Below are positions 16,567 to 25,700 of a DNA stretch of 64,000 nt, piece after piece. Made by a program: the position numbers and the translations under genes. How positions within the stretch are numbered: the first letter of the stretch is position 1; each line of letters opens with the position of its first letter. Origin of the DNA: an uncultured Dorea sp. Lineage in GTDB: Bacteria; Bacillota; Clostridia; Lachnospirales; Lachnospiraceae. Location: assembly GCA_910584095.1 (NCBI GenBank), contig CAJTYU010000010.1:1-64000 (forward strand), given 5' to 3'. The notes beneath the pieces are model-generated. The model saw nothing but the letters and a program-made list of their open reading frames with translations. It had not been told where the DNA came from and did no database searches.

Positions 16567-17397
16567 TTACTTAACCGCTCCGGTAATACCTTCTGCGAAC
16601 TGCTTCTGCAATACGAAGAATACGATCATCGTTGGAACGGAACAGAATAATACGCCTAACATCAGAAGACCGTAGTCTGTGGTGTAACCCGCCGCCATAT
16701 TGGCAATCAGCATCGGCATAGTCTGGGCGTTGGTATCCGTCATGATTACCTTCGGCCAAAGATATGAATTCCATGCATTCATAAAGGAGATAACTGCTGC
16801 CGCCGCATAAGTAGACTTCATCATCGGCATATACATCCTAAAGAAAATCTGGAATTCTGTTAATCCGTCAATTCGAGCCGCCTCCATAACATCAATCGGG
16901 AAGTTCCTTGAATTCTGGCGGAACATCATGATCAAAAACGGAGTAGAGATAGCCGGAAGTATAAAGCCCGGTGCAGAATTCAATAATCCCATTCCCGCAA
17001 TCATCTTAAACAGCGGAATCATCGTTGCAACGCCCGGAATCATCATTGCAAGGAGCAGAATGGTAAATACCCTATCTTTCTTCTTGTCATGATAGAGTTC
17101 AAATCCAAAACCTGCCAGTGAACAGATAAACAATGCAATGATTGTCTGCAGGATTGCATACCTGAAAGAATTCCACATAGCTCCCCACAGATTCTGTCCT
17201 CCAATCAGGTTCTGGAAATTCACTCCTAAATTACCGCCTGGCAGAATCCGTCCCTGAGCAACATCAAAGGATGTATTCGTTGCCGCGGAAATCATCCAAT
17301 AGAATGGAAACACAGAAATAAATGATACAATTGCTAGGAAAATATAAGTCGGAATTAACCGCCGCTGAATCATGCTTCTGTTCTTTTTCTCAGTCAC
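16567..17397 (-). CDS. ABC sugar transporter permease, MalG-like
   Basis: About 276 residues with six hydrophobic segments, starting with the helix after RRLIPTYIFLAIVSF. The ATPase-contacting EAA loop reads EAARIDGLTEFQIFFRMYMP. It pairs with the next permease for carbohydrate uptake (CUT1 class). The coding frames overlap: GTGACTGA joins this start (GTG at 17397, AGGTG six bases before) to the stop of the upstream gene; a GTG at 17406 is an alternative. No ATPase is encoded nearby. Confidence 0.9.
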   Translation of the reverse strand: MTEKKNRSMIQRRLIPTYIFLAIVSFISVFPFYWMISAATNTSFDVAQGRILPGGNLGVNFQNLIGGQNLWGAMWNSFRYAILQTIIALFICSLAGFGFELYHDKKKDRVFTILLLAMMIPGVATMIPLFKMIAGMGLLNSAPGFILPAISTPFLIMMFRQNSRNFPIDVMEAARIDGLTEFQIFFRMYMPMMKSTYAAAAVISFMNAWNSYLWPKVIMTDTNAQTMPMLIANMAAGYTTDYGLLMLGVLFCSVPTMIVFFVLQKQFAEGITGAVK

Positions 17398-18289
17398 GCG
17401 TATCACCTACTTTCATGTTAATTAATGCCAGAATACCTACCATGATAAATACAAAGAATGCCATGGCGGTTGCATATCCAAAGTTTGCAACACCAGTACC
17501 GAATGTATTATTATAAATATAATGCGACATGGTAATGGTCGAGAACGCCGGACCGCCGTTGGTCAGGTTGATGGACTCGTCAAAAAGCTGTAAGGTACCG
17601 TTGATCGACATGATAAAAGTCATGATAATCGTTGGCTTCAAAAGCGGAACAGTGATTCCCCAGAAAGTCTTCCAACCGTTAGCGCCGTCGATCTTGGCCG
17701 CTTCATATACGGAATATTCAATATTCTGCAGACCCGCCAGATAGAATACCATATTATACCCGGTCCATCTCCAGATCAGGGCAATGATAATAACCGCCTT
17801 CGCGCTTGCCGCATTCCCCAAAAAATTATAATTTTCGGATAAAATTCCAACATTTACAAGAATCGTATTAATCAGTCCCTCTGTTGCAAATAAGGATTTA
17901 AAAATCAAAGAATAAGAAACCAGCGCGGTCGCGCATGGAAGGAATACGCAGGTACGGAAAAATCCCTTCAGTTTCAAATCCCTATTATTCAAAAGCTGAG
18001 CCAGCAGAATCGCCAGCACCAGCATAATCGGCACCTGAATTGCCAGGTACAAAAACGTGTTTCCTACCGAACGCAGAAACAGCTTATCCGCAAACATTCT
18101 GGTGTAATTGTAAAAAACCGGACTTGCCCACTCCATATTCGCACTGGAGCCGGTCTTCAATGAAGTAATGAATGCGCTGATCATCGGCCAGAAGCTCATA
18201 ACCGCAATCAACAAGGTTGCCGGAGCCAAGAATACCCAGCCGGCTCTTGACTGCTTCTGAATCAGGCTCATTCCTTTTTTGTTCTCCAC
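17390..18289 (-). CDS. ABC sugar transporter permease, MalF-like
   Basis: 299 residues with six membrane segments and the EAA loop EAAKIDGANGWKTFWGITVP. It belongs to the CUT1 class that imports oligosaccharides and is the partner of the MalG-like permease. The start is a GTG at 18289 preceded by AAGGGGG. It follows the binding-protein gene by 84 bases, with a strong hairpin in the gap that would lower its expression relative to the binding protein. Confidence 0.9.
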   Translation of the reverse strand: MENKKGMSLIQKQSRAGWVFLAPATLLIAVMSFWPMISAFITSLKTGSSANMEWASPVFYNYTRMFADKLFLRSVGNTFLYLAIQVPIMLVLAILLAQLLNNRDLKLKGFFRTCVFLPCATALVSYSLIFKSLFATEGLINTILVNVGILSENYNFLGNAASAKAVIIIALIWRWTGYNMVFYLAGLQNIEYSVYEAAKIDGANGWKTFWGITVPLLKPTIIMTFIMSINGTLQLFDESINLTNGGPAFSTITMSHYIYNNTFGTGVANFGYATAMAFFVFIMVGILALINMKVGDTRD

Positions 18290-18310
18290 TAGGATTCCCC
18301 CTTCTCAACA

Positions 18311-18339
18311 GAAAAGGGAAAACGGCAAACCGTTTTCCC
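18311..18339 (-). terminator. Stem-loop between binding protein and permease genes
   Basis: A perfect 10-bp stem (GGGAAAACGG 18316-18325, CCGTTTTCCC 18330-18339) with a 4-base loop, followed on the minus strand by TTTTC. It probably acts as a partial terminator or a 3' stabiliser of the binding-protein mRNA. Confidence 0.65.
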
Positions 18340-18373
18340 CGTTCATTTTTTCTATTTTTATTTTTGATCGAAA

Positions 18374-19708
18374 TTAGTTGCCCATCTCGAAATTCAGCTG
18401 CTCTTCTGCGTTCTTAAGCTCTTCGTCAATGTCGGCTCCGCCTACGATATTAATTACGGCTGCGCCAAGTTTCTCACGGCAGGTATAGTGGTATGGGCTC
18501 TGCTCAATCGTCTGTACATGAGATCCCATCTCAGAAATCTGCGCATAAATCGGAGTATCATTGAAGAACGCTACGCCCTCGTTATAAACTTCAGACTCGC
18601 CTGCAGGAATATAGGTAGCAACAACGCCGCCATCCTTCAGTGCATTGTCATAGGTAACCGTGCTCTTACCAAATGTGTAAGCAAGAAAATCCTTTGCAAG
18701 GTCAACCTTCTTGCAGTTTGCCGTAATGTACAGGGAAGAACCGCCGTTAGAAGCATATCCCTCTTCGCCTGTCAGCGTAGGCATTGTGGTGATCTCCCAT
18801 TTTCCGCTGTTAGCCTCTACAGCCTGAATAGTAGGAATGATCCAGTTACCGTTCATAACGCCTGCAACCTGATCGCCCTGGATTGCCTTATCGGTGTAAT
18901 CTGACCAGCTGTTCGGAAGAAGAAGGATCTCTTCATTTACCATCTCAACTACCAGCTCAACGATCTCTTTGAGCTTGTCATTTCCTACGATATAAGGCTT
19001 GCCGTCTTTAAACTGGGAAACGCCCTCAGCCTGCAGCATCATGTACATCAAATCGTTTCCGTCGCTGTTCATGCAGAGAAGAGCCTTGCCTGTCTTTTCC
19101 TTAACTGCTTTGCCGACTTCAATAAACTTCTCCCATGTGATTCCCTTCATGTCGTCGATGGTATAATCAGCCTCCTTAAGAAGGTCTACACGGTAAGCCA
19201 TAATAACAGTACCGCCGTCTACCGGAACGCCGTAGTGAACGCCGTCGATGGTAGAATAATCAAGCTTCTCTGCATAGAAGTCGTCCCAGTTGATGTCGAT
19301 GTCATTGACATCCTGCCATGCATCCGGATAGTCTGCCACATACTTCTGAATCCAGTGATCCTGGAACAGAACCATATCCGGCAGCGTCTCGTACTTGCCA
19401 GAAGAAGCCGCCGTAGTAATAGCAGTCTCAACGTCGCTGGAACCGCCCTGCTCTTTGATATCAAGAACAAAATCAGGATTTACATTCTCCTTGTAGTCAG
19501 CCGCTGCCGCCTCAAGAGCCGGAATGTTGAAGTTCGGATCCCACGCCGCAACCGTCAGTGTGTTCTCGTCATCACTTGTACCCATCTCTGCAGCGCCTGC
19601 ATCCTCGCCGTCACCTGCGTCCCCACCGGTGCTTCCGCCACCGCCGCATGCAGCCAGGGAAAGAACCATGGTACCCGCAAGCAGCATTGAAATAAGTTTC
19701 TTTTTCAT
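18374..19708 (-). CDS. Extracellular sugar-binding lipoprotein of ABC transporter
   Basis: 444 residues. The N-terminus has Lys residues, a hydrophobic core and the lipobox LAAC (Cys21), then a Gly/Ser/Asp-rich linker. The body matches family 1 solute-binding proteins: NTLTVAAWDPNF, a VLFQDHWIQKY segment and repeated tryptophans and tyrosines for sugar stacking. It should capture galacto-oligosaccharides outside the cell and hand them to the two permeases. It is the first gene of the transporter transcript and lies downstream of one copy of the duplicated operator. Substrate is inferred from the GH53 and GH2 neighbours. Confidence 0.92.
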   Translation of the reverse strand: MKKKLISMLLAGTMVLSLAACGGGGSTGGDAGDGEDAGAAEMGTSDDENTLTVAAWDPNFNIPALEAAAADYKENVNPDFVLDIKEQGGSSDVETAITTAASSGKYETLPDMVLFQDHWIQKYVADYPDAWQDVNDIDINWDDFYAEKLDYSTIDGVHYGVPVDGGTVIMAYRVDLLKEADYTIDDMKGITWEKFIEVGKAVKEKTGKALLCMNSDGNDLMYMMLQAEGVSQFKDGKPYIVGNDKLKEIVELVVEMVNEEILLLPNSWSDYTDKAIQGDQVAGVMNGNWIIPTIQAVEANSGKWEITTMPTLTGEEGYASNGGSSLYITANCKKVDLAKDFLAYTFGKSTVTYDNALKDGGVVATYIPAGESEVYNEGVAFFNDTPIYAQISEMGSHVQTIEQSPYHYTCREKLGAAVINIVGGADIDEELKNAEEQLNFEMGN

Positions 19709-19809
19709 TCTCTATGTCCTCCTTTTTTATCAGCTTATCCGGAAAGAAGCCCACGAAATCGTTGTGCAATATGTATAGCATTCTCCTATCCAGCCGCCGA
19801 TTTTCTATG

Positions 19810-19898
19810 TATAATTATACTTATTTCTCTTTCTTCATTGCGTTTATATTCAATCAAAAAATTTGCATTTTCAATCAGGTTTCTCAATTGTGCACAAA
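19810..19898 (-). promoter_or_regulatory. Composite promoter/operator, copy A (transporter operon)
   Basis: Read on the minus strand: TTTGTGCA (19891-19898), a 16-base spacer, a 31-base core (19844-19874), and a TATAAT -10 box (19814-19819) with only a weak -35. The core differs from copy B at 22445-22475 at two of 31 positions, and all spacings are identical. Within the core, TTGAAAATGC and TTGAATATAA form a direct repeat 21 bases apart, the usual arrangement for AraC-family half-sites. Confidence 0.75.
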
Positions 19899-20396
19899 GA
19901 CTTTCTGAGGATTTATGCGTTTCATTGCCTGAAGCATATCCTCGTCCAGGTCAAGGAGCAGCTTAATCTTCTTCCTGTTCTTCAGAATAATCATCGTGTA
20001 GTATGGAATTTCCGGCTCGTAGGAAGTGTAGTCGTATTTGGGGATTTTTTCTGTTCCGCCCTTTAACCGGTACTTCGCCACCGCCTCATGCCAATGGGGA
20101 GCAGCCACCTCCATTTGTTTCAGATCCAGCCTGTGCGCCTCTCTGCGCCGTCGTTTCGCGTGGATAACCGTAACCGTGAACCGCGTTCCCTCCATCGTAT
20201 ATTCATAATCTTTCACACTGTACGCTTCGTAGAAAAAATACATACCCGCCGTAAGGAGCGCCAAAAGCATCATCCCCCGATCAAACACAATTCCCATCAA
20301 CAGAAAAAGCACGCACAGCACGATCATCGTCTTTGTCAAAATCTTTGTAGAGGTCTTAACCCTTCTGTGAACCTGTTTTACCATTCTATAATCCAT
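19884..20396 (-). CDS. Small membrane protein of unknown function
   Basis: 170 residues. Two hydrophobic helices sit at about residues 23-55 (TMIVLCVLFLLMGIVF and MMLLALLTAGMYFFYEAY), followed by a soluble domain rich in Lys, Arg and Tyr with beta-strand character (YEYTMEGTRFTVTVIHAKRR). I do not recognise a named family with certainty. AGGAGC lies just before the ATG, 6 bases after the AraC gene, so it is co-transcribed with the regulators. Its 3' end runs into operator copy A, whose TGCACAAA element lies inside the last codons. Confidence 0.75.
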   Translation of the reverse strand: MDYRMVKQVHRRVKTSTKILTKTMIVLCVLFLLMGIVFDRGMMLLALLTAGMYFFYEAYSVKDYEYTMEGTRFTVTVIHAKRRRREAHRLDLKQMEVAAPHWHEAVAKYRLKGGTEKIPKYDYTSYEPEIPYYTMIILKNRKKIKLLLDLDEDMLQAMKRINPQKVFVHN

Positions 20397-20402
20397 AAGC
20401 TC

Positions 20403-21335
20403 CTACCATCCTTTCAATGCGCTGATCTTAAAGTCCAGCATCTTTCCCGCATAGTTATCCGGGGAACGCTTCCACTGATACGGCGTCATCCCCAGCATCC
20501 GCTTAAAATTCCGGTTGAATGTGGACACATTGCCGTATCCAACCCGGTAGGCAACCTCCTCCATGGTAGCATGGCTCTTAAGCAGCAGTCTGCTGGCCTC
20601 GTGGATGCGGACCACATTCACATGGTCATTGGGCGTCATATTCATGCATTCCTGAAAGATCCGCCGGAAATGGCTCTCGCTGATGCTGCACACTCTGGCC
20701 AGATCCCTGATCCGGATCTCTTCATTATAATGCTCCTTCACATAGGCAAGAGCTGGCGCGATCTGAAAGCTCCTCGGGCTTTTTCTGGGCATTGCTCCCT
20801 TAATATTGTGTACCCGCAAAAGCTCCACCACAAATGCCTGCAAAAGCCCTTTTATCTTTTCCCGGTACATATAAGCCTTCCGGTCGCACTCCTCTCTGAT
20901 CTCCAAAATCGTATTGCTGATCCGCGACTGCTCTTTCTGATAGAAAAACAGAGCGGTCTCATTCAGCGCGTTCTGGATATATTCCGGATCCAGTTTATTA
21001 AAAGATATCTCCTTCATGTCCTGAAGCACGCTGTCTATATCAAAATACATCCATTCCCAGAAGGCGGTAGTTCCCGAATCCGTTATATTCGTATGAGGAT
21101 AGTTCGGCGGGATGATCGTAATGCAGCCGCTCTCAAATATATTCACATGGTCCCGGAGCACGCTTTTCCCATGTCCTTCATAGCAGATGCCGATCTCCAT
21201 GTAATTATGGAAATGATGATCCGTCACGTCTTCCCCATAAGGCCTTCTCCACTCGTCGCCCAAAAGGGCAAGCACCTGGTCGTTTGGCCCCATCTCATAA
21301 TACCTGAACTGCAGTTTCGGTTTCTTTTTTGCCAT
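20403..21335 (-). CDS. AraC-family transcriptional regulator (second of pair)
   Basis: 310 residues. An N-terminal cupin-like sensor domain (HNYMEIGICYEGHGKSVL, CITIIPPNYPHTN) is followed by a C-terminal double helix-turn-helix (IRDLARVCSISESHFRRIFQ and MEEVAYRVGYGNVSTFNRNF). AraC proteins with cupin sensors usually respond to sugars. AGGGAG precedes the ATG, and the first 41 bases overlap the end of the other araC gene, so the two are translationally close. The pair likely controls the transporter operon through the duplicated operator. Confidence 0.9.
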   Translation of the reverse strand: MAKKKPKLQFRYYEMGPNDQVLALLGDEWRRPYGEDVTDHHFHNYMEIGICYEGHGKSVLRDHVNIFESGCITIIPPNYPHTNITDSGTTAFWEWMYFDIDSVLQDMKEISFNKLDPEYIQNALNETALFFYQKEQSRISNTILEIREECDRKAYMYREKIKGLLQAFVVELLRVHNIKGAMPRKSPRSFQIAPALAYVKEHYNEEIRIRDLARVCSISESHFRRIFQECMNMTPNDHVNVVRIHEASRLLLKSHATMEEVAYRVGYGNVSTFNRNFKRMLGMTPYQWKRSPDNYAGKMLDFKISALKGW

Positions 21336-22191
21336 GATGTATCTCCCTTCCTCTTATATCTGAGACTGCAGCCCCCCGGTACTCTGACGGCGTACAGTTC
21401 TTGTATTTTTTAAATACTTTTGAGAAATACAAATTGTCTTCAAATCCCACGGAATGAGCAATACTCCCTACCGGCAGATCCGTCTGATTCAAGAGCTGGC
21501 ATGCCTGTCCAATCCGGTACTTCAGCAGATACTCCTTTGGCGATTGGTTCATCGTTCCCTGAAACAGCCGAAACAGATAGCTTCTGCTGATACCGGTATA
21601 TCCGGCCACATCCTCTACTGTAATCGGATAGGAATACTGCTCTTCAATATACTGCCTTGCTCTCTCCACATAATCCGCTTGAAGATTTGCGGGTTTCCTC
21701 TCTCCCATGGAATGTTTCATCAAAAAACCCATTAATGAATAGAGAGCTCCCGTCATTGAAACCGCATCCTGAAAAAAATTGCCATTGGCCTCGTACACTG
21801 CCCGCAGCTTTTTGAACAGCTCTTCGCTGATATCCGACTGGTTGATTACAGGATTCTCTCGTGAAAAATCTGTATTTACAATTATAGAATACGCGTCATT
21901 GCCCGCGAATCCTACCCACGCATATTCCCATGGTTCTTCCCGGTCTGCCTGATAGCTGGATTCTACCTGCGGAAACAAAAGAAAGGTATCCCCCGCCTTT
22001 AGATGATATTCTTTTCCGTCCATCCTATAACGTCCCCTGCCGCGGATAATATGATGCAGCAGATAGTGATCCCGTACTCCCGGTCCCCACTGGTAGCTCG
22101 GATGGCATTTTTCATATCCAGCATTATATACTGACAAAGCGCTTAACTGTCTGACCGACGCGTAATAAGCATATCTGTATGTATCCGGCAT
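21295..22191 (-). CDS. AraC-family transcriptional regulator (first of pair)
   Basis: 298 residues with a cupin-like N-terminus (LLHHIIRGRGRYRMDGKEYH, GDTFLLFPQVESSY) and two C-terminal helix-turn-helix units (VEDVAGYTGISRSYLFRLFQ; VGSIAHSVGFEDNLYFSKVF). This is the type often placed beside galactoside and raffinose genes. AGGAGGT lies just upstream of the ATG. The promoter is operator copy B, more than 200 bases upstream, which leaves a long leader with a small open frame. Autoregulation is inferred from that arrangement. Confidence 0.92.
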   Translation of the reverse strand: MPDTYRYAYYASVRQLSALSVYNAGYEKCHPSYQWGPGVRDHYLLHHIIRGRGRYRMDGKEYHLKAGDTFLLFPQVESSYQADREEPWEYAWVGFAGNDAYSIIVNTDFSRENPVINQSDISEELFKKLRAVYEANGNFFQDAVSMTGALYSLMGFLMKHSMGERKPANLQADYVERARQYIEEQYSYPITVEDVAGYTGISRSYLFRLFQGTMNQSPKEYLLKYRIGQACQLLNQTDLPVGSIAHSVGFEDNLYFSKVFKKYKNCTPSEYRGAAVSDIRGREIHHGKKETETAVQVL

Positions 22192-22261
22192 AATGTACCT
22201 CCTTCTGCTTGTACATCTGAAATAAAATATATTTTGGGAGCATCCTGAAAACAGGTTATTT

Positions 22262-22345
22262 TCAAGTCCGGAAACGACTGACAGCCAGAATGTGCAGGGG
22301 CGCTCCTATTGGATACTCGATAACATAAACCCATTTAACATGCAT
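22262..22345 (-). CDS. Candidate small ORF (27 codons) in the araC leader
   Basis: A 27-codon frame begins MHVKWVYVIEYP and ends at TGA 22262-22264, with AAAGGAGTGG placed 8 bases before the ATG. It lies between promoter copy B and the araC pair, so it would be translated from the leader. The ribosome site is good, but there is no homology I know of and no proof of expression. It could be a leader peptide or simply a chance frame. Confidence 0.35.
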   Translation of the reverse strand: MHVKWVYVIEYPIGAPLHILAVSRFRT

Positions 22346-22410
22346 AGGATCCACTCCTTTTTTCACAGATTATATATGTATACTTAGCGGACTGCTAATG
22401 TCCGTTATGG

Positions 22411-22499
22411 TATGATTATACTGATTTACAATTTTACATTGTGATTATATTCAATCAGAAAATCTGCATTTTCAACTATTAACCTTACTTATGCACAAA
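22411..22499 (-). promoter_or_regulatory. Composite promoter/operator, copy B (araC pair)
   Basis: Same design as copy A at 19810-19898: minus-strand TTTGTGCA (22492-22499), 16-base spacer, 31-base core (22445-22475), TATAAT (22415-22420). I count 67 of 89 matching positions overall, with almost all identity in the core, the TGCACAAA box and the -10 region. Confidence 0.75.
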
Positions 22500-22514
22500 A
22501 AAACAAAGAGGTTT

Positions 22515-22553
22515 CTGCATTTAACAACCAGAAGCAGCTTTTAAATAAATGCA
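22515..22553 (+). promoter_or_regulatory. Possible regulator half-sites before the GH2 gene
   Basis: TGCATTT (22516-22522) and AAATGCA (22547-22553) form an inverted pair about 180 bases before the GH2 start. Both carry the AAATGCA core found in operator copies A and B. I see no clean -35/-10 pair for the GH2 gene itself. Confidence 0.3.
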
Positions 22554-22731
22554 GGTTGTTTCCATCATGCGGTAAGCAGTCCGCAATAATTCTTCGCAAC
22601 ATTTTTCCATATCTTTGCATCCATTTTATATTGAATATTTTATGCCGTCACCACATAATGGAATTAACAGCAATAAAACAGTTTCAGGAATCTTTGCGTA
22701 CAAAACGCATCGGATTCCGCAGGAGGTAACC

Positions 22732-25700
22732 ATGTTTAACTATAACAGAATCAAAGACAGCACATTCTACAAAGACAATGTTCTGCCGGCACATTCTGAC
22801 CATGTATACTTTCCAAATGAAGAATGTTTACGGTCAGGAACAAATCCGTTCCGTTATTCGCTGAATGGATTTTGGAAGTTCTCTTATGGGAGAAACTTAA
22901 ACGAAACGATTACAGGCTTTGAGAAAGCAGACTTTAACTGCCGCGGCTGGAGCGATATCCGCGTACCCGCTCATATCCAGATGGAAGGCTATGACGTCCC
23001 GGCATATGTAAACACCCAGTATCCATGGGACGGCCGCGAAGACATCTGGGACGGCGAAATCCCCTCAGAATTTAATCCTACAGCCAGCTATGTAAAATAT
23101 TTTCATGTGCCAGAGCATATGCGGGGACAGACTTTATACATTTCCTTCCAAGGTGTGGAAAGCGGCATGGCGCTGTGGTTAAACGGCCAGTATGTGGGTT
23201 ATAGCGAAGACAGCTTTACTCCCTCCGATTTTGATTTGACGCCTTACCTTGTGGATGGTGAAAATAAACTGGCTCTTCAAGTATACAAATGGACCAGCGG
23301 AAGCTGGGCGGAGGATCAGGATTTTTATCGTTTTTCCGGTATTTTCCGCGACGTATACCTCTATACAAAACCTGAGGTACACATCGACGACTTAAAAATT
23401 CAGACCCTTTTAGACGACTCTTACGCAAAAGGAGAACTGAAAATCGATGTAAAAGCGCGAGGTACGGGGAAAGTCCAGTTGGTCCTTTCTGAAATGCCTT
23501 TGTACCGTTTCCCAGGAAGCACGATGACCGATTTAGGCGAAGATTTGAATAAAGAATTTGCAAAAGCAGAATTTTCCCTTGCAGAGGGAGAAGGACGGCT
23601 TACTCTCCCTATAAGTGGAATGAAGCTATGGAGCGCTGAGGAACCGAATCTGTATGAACTTCTGCTGACAGTTCTGGACGAGAAGGGACGCGTAACCGAA
23701 GTTATTGCCGAAGGCGTCGGTTTCCGCCGCTTTGAGCTGAAAGACCGTCTGATGTGCCTGAATGGAAAAAGAATTGTATTTAAGGGCGCGAACCGGCACG
23801 AATTCAGCTCCAAAGCCGGGCGCGTACCCCAGCCCGACGAGCTTCTGCTTGATATCGTGACCATGAAGCGCTACAATATCAACGCCATCCGTACCTGCCA
23901 TTACCCAAATGATTCCCCTCTGTACCGCCTGTGCGACGTGTACGGACTGTATCTCATTGACGAAACCAACATGGAAACCCACGGCTCATGGGACGCCGTA
24001 ATGCGGGGCGGCGGCTGCGAGCTTGCAATTCCGGGCGATAAGCCCCAGTGGGAGGCCGCTCTCCTAGACCGCGTCAACTCCATTTACCAGCGGGATAAGA
24101 ATCACCCTTCCATCCTGATCTGGTCCTGCGGCAATGAATCCTACGGCGGATTGGTAATCAAGAAAATGTCAGATAAATTCCGGGCGCTGGATGACACCAG
24201 ACTGGTACACTACGAAGGCGTTTTTCACGACCGGCGCTACAACGACACCAGCGACATGGAAAGCCAGATGTATACTCCGGTTTCCACCATCAAATCATTT
24301 CTTTCCAAACACCGGGATAAGCCGTTTATCTGCTGCGAATACACCCACGCCATGGGAAATTCCTGCGGCGCTATGCACAAATATACAGAGCTGACAGATA
24401 CCGAACCCTTATATCAAGGCGGATTTATCTGGGACTATATAGATCAGACCATTACAAAAAAGAACCGCTACGGCGAGGACTTCCAAGCCTACGGCGGAGA
24501 TTTCGGCGAACGTCCTACGGACTATAATTTCAGCGCCAACGGAATCGTATACGGCGGGAACCGCGCTCCGTCGCCGAAAATGCAGGAGGTAAAGTTTAAC
24601 TATCAGAACATTACGGCAGAACCGGGGAGGGATACGGTTCTGGTAAAAAATAAAAACCTCTTTGTAAATACAGACGCCTACCGCTGCGTCGTTACCCTTG
24701 CCAGAAACGGAGTTCTGTTAAAGCAAGCCGAACTTTTGACCGCCGTACCGCCGCTGTCTGAGCAGGAATACGCACTTCCAATCGACGCGCCAAAGCAGCC
24801 GGGAGAATACGCCGTAACAGTATCTTTCCGCCTGAAAGCAGACGTCCTCTGGGCAGACGCCGGCCATGAAATTGCATTCGGACAGCATGTTTATACAATT
24901 TCTGAGGACAACGCCCAAAAAGGCTATATCTGTACTAAACCGGTCAAGGTCATCAAAGGCAAGGTCAACATCGGCATAAAGGGCGAAAATTTTGACGTAC
25001 TATTTTCCTACCTGTCAGGAGGTATGGTTTCCTATCGTTACGGCGGCGTAGAGATGATTGAGAGCATCCCGAAGCCTAACTTCTGGAGATCTCCGGTAGA
25101 TAATGATGAGGGAAACGGAATGCCGATGGTCTACGGCCAGTGGAAGCTTGCAAGCCTCTACCTGTCTCACAAGAGCTTCATTGTTCCGGAGCAGAAAGGC
25201 TACGACCCAGGCGATCCCAAATTGGAAGTTCATAAAACACATGCCTCCGTCACCTACAGCTATGTACTTCCCACCACTCCCGCTACTTATTGTCAGGTTA
25301 GATACACGGTATACGGCGACGGAACGATTGAGACAACGCTGATCCATGATCCGATAAAAGAACTGGCAGATATGCCGGAATTTGGTATGATCATGAAAAT
25401 CAATGCCGATTATAACCAGTTAGAATGGTACGGCATGGGACCTGAAGAGACCTACGCAGACCGCCGCATGGGCGCTAAACTTGGCATTTACCGAAATCAG
25501 GTATCCGACAATGTTGCGGATTACATTGTTCCTCAGGAAACCGGCAATAAAGTCGGCGTCCGCTGGGCAAAGATAACTGATAAGCTGGGACGGGGACTGC
25601 TTTTTGAGGGAGACGGCATGAACTTCTCCGCCCTTCCATGGACGCCCCATGAAATGGAAAATGCGCGTCATCCATACGAGCTGCCGCCGATACATTACAC

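Noticed and set aside
19709..19781. Small leader ORF before the sugar-binding protein gene
   Set aside because: The ATG at 19781 does not reach a stop before running into the binding-protein gene out of frame, and its ribosome site is too close.
19837..19851. Imperfect catabolite-responsive element (cre) near copy A
   Set aside because: Two key positions mismatch and the stretch overlaps the conserved AraC-type core, which explains it better.
20088..21413. Long open frame on the plus strand (441 codons)
   Set aside because: Antisense to the membrane protein and AraC gene; composition is that of a mirrored frame.
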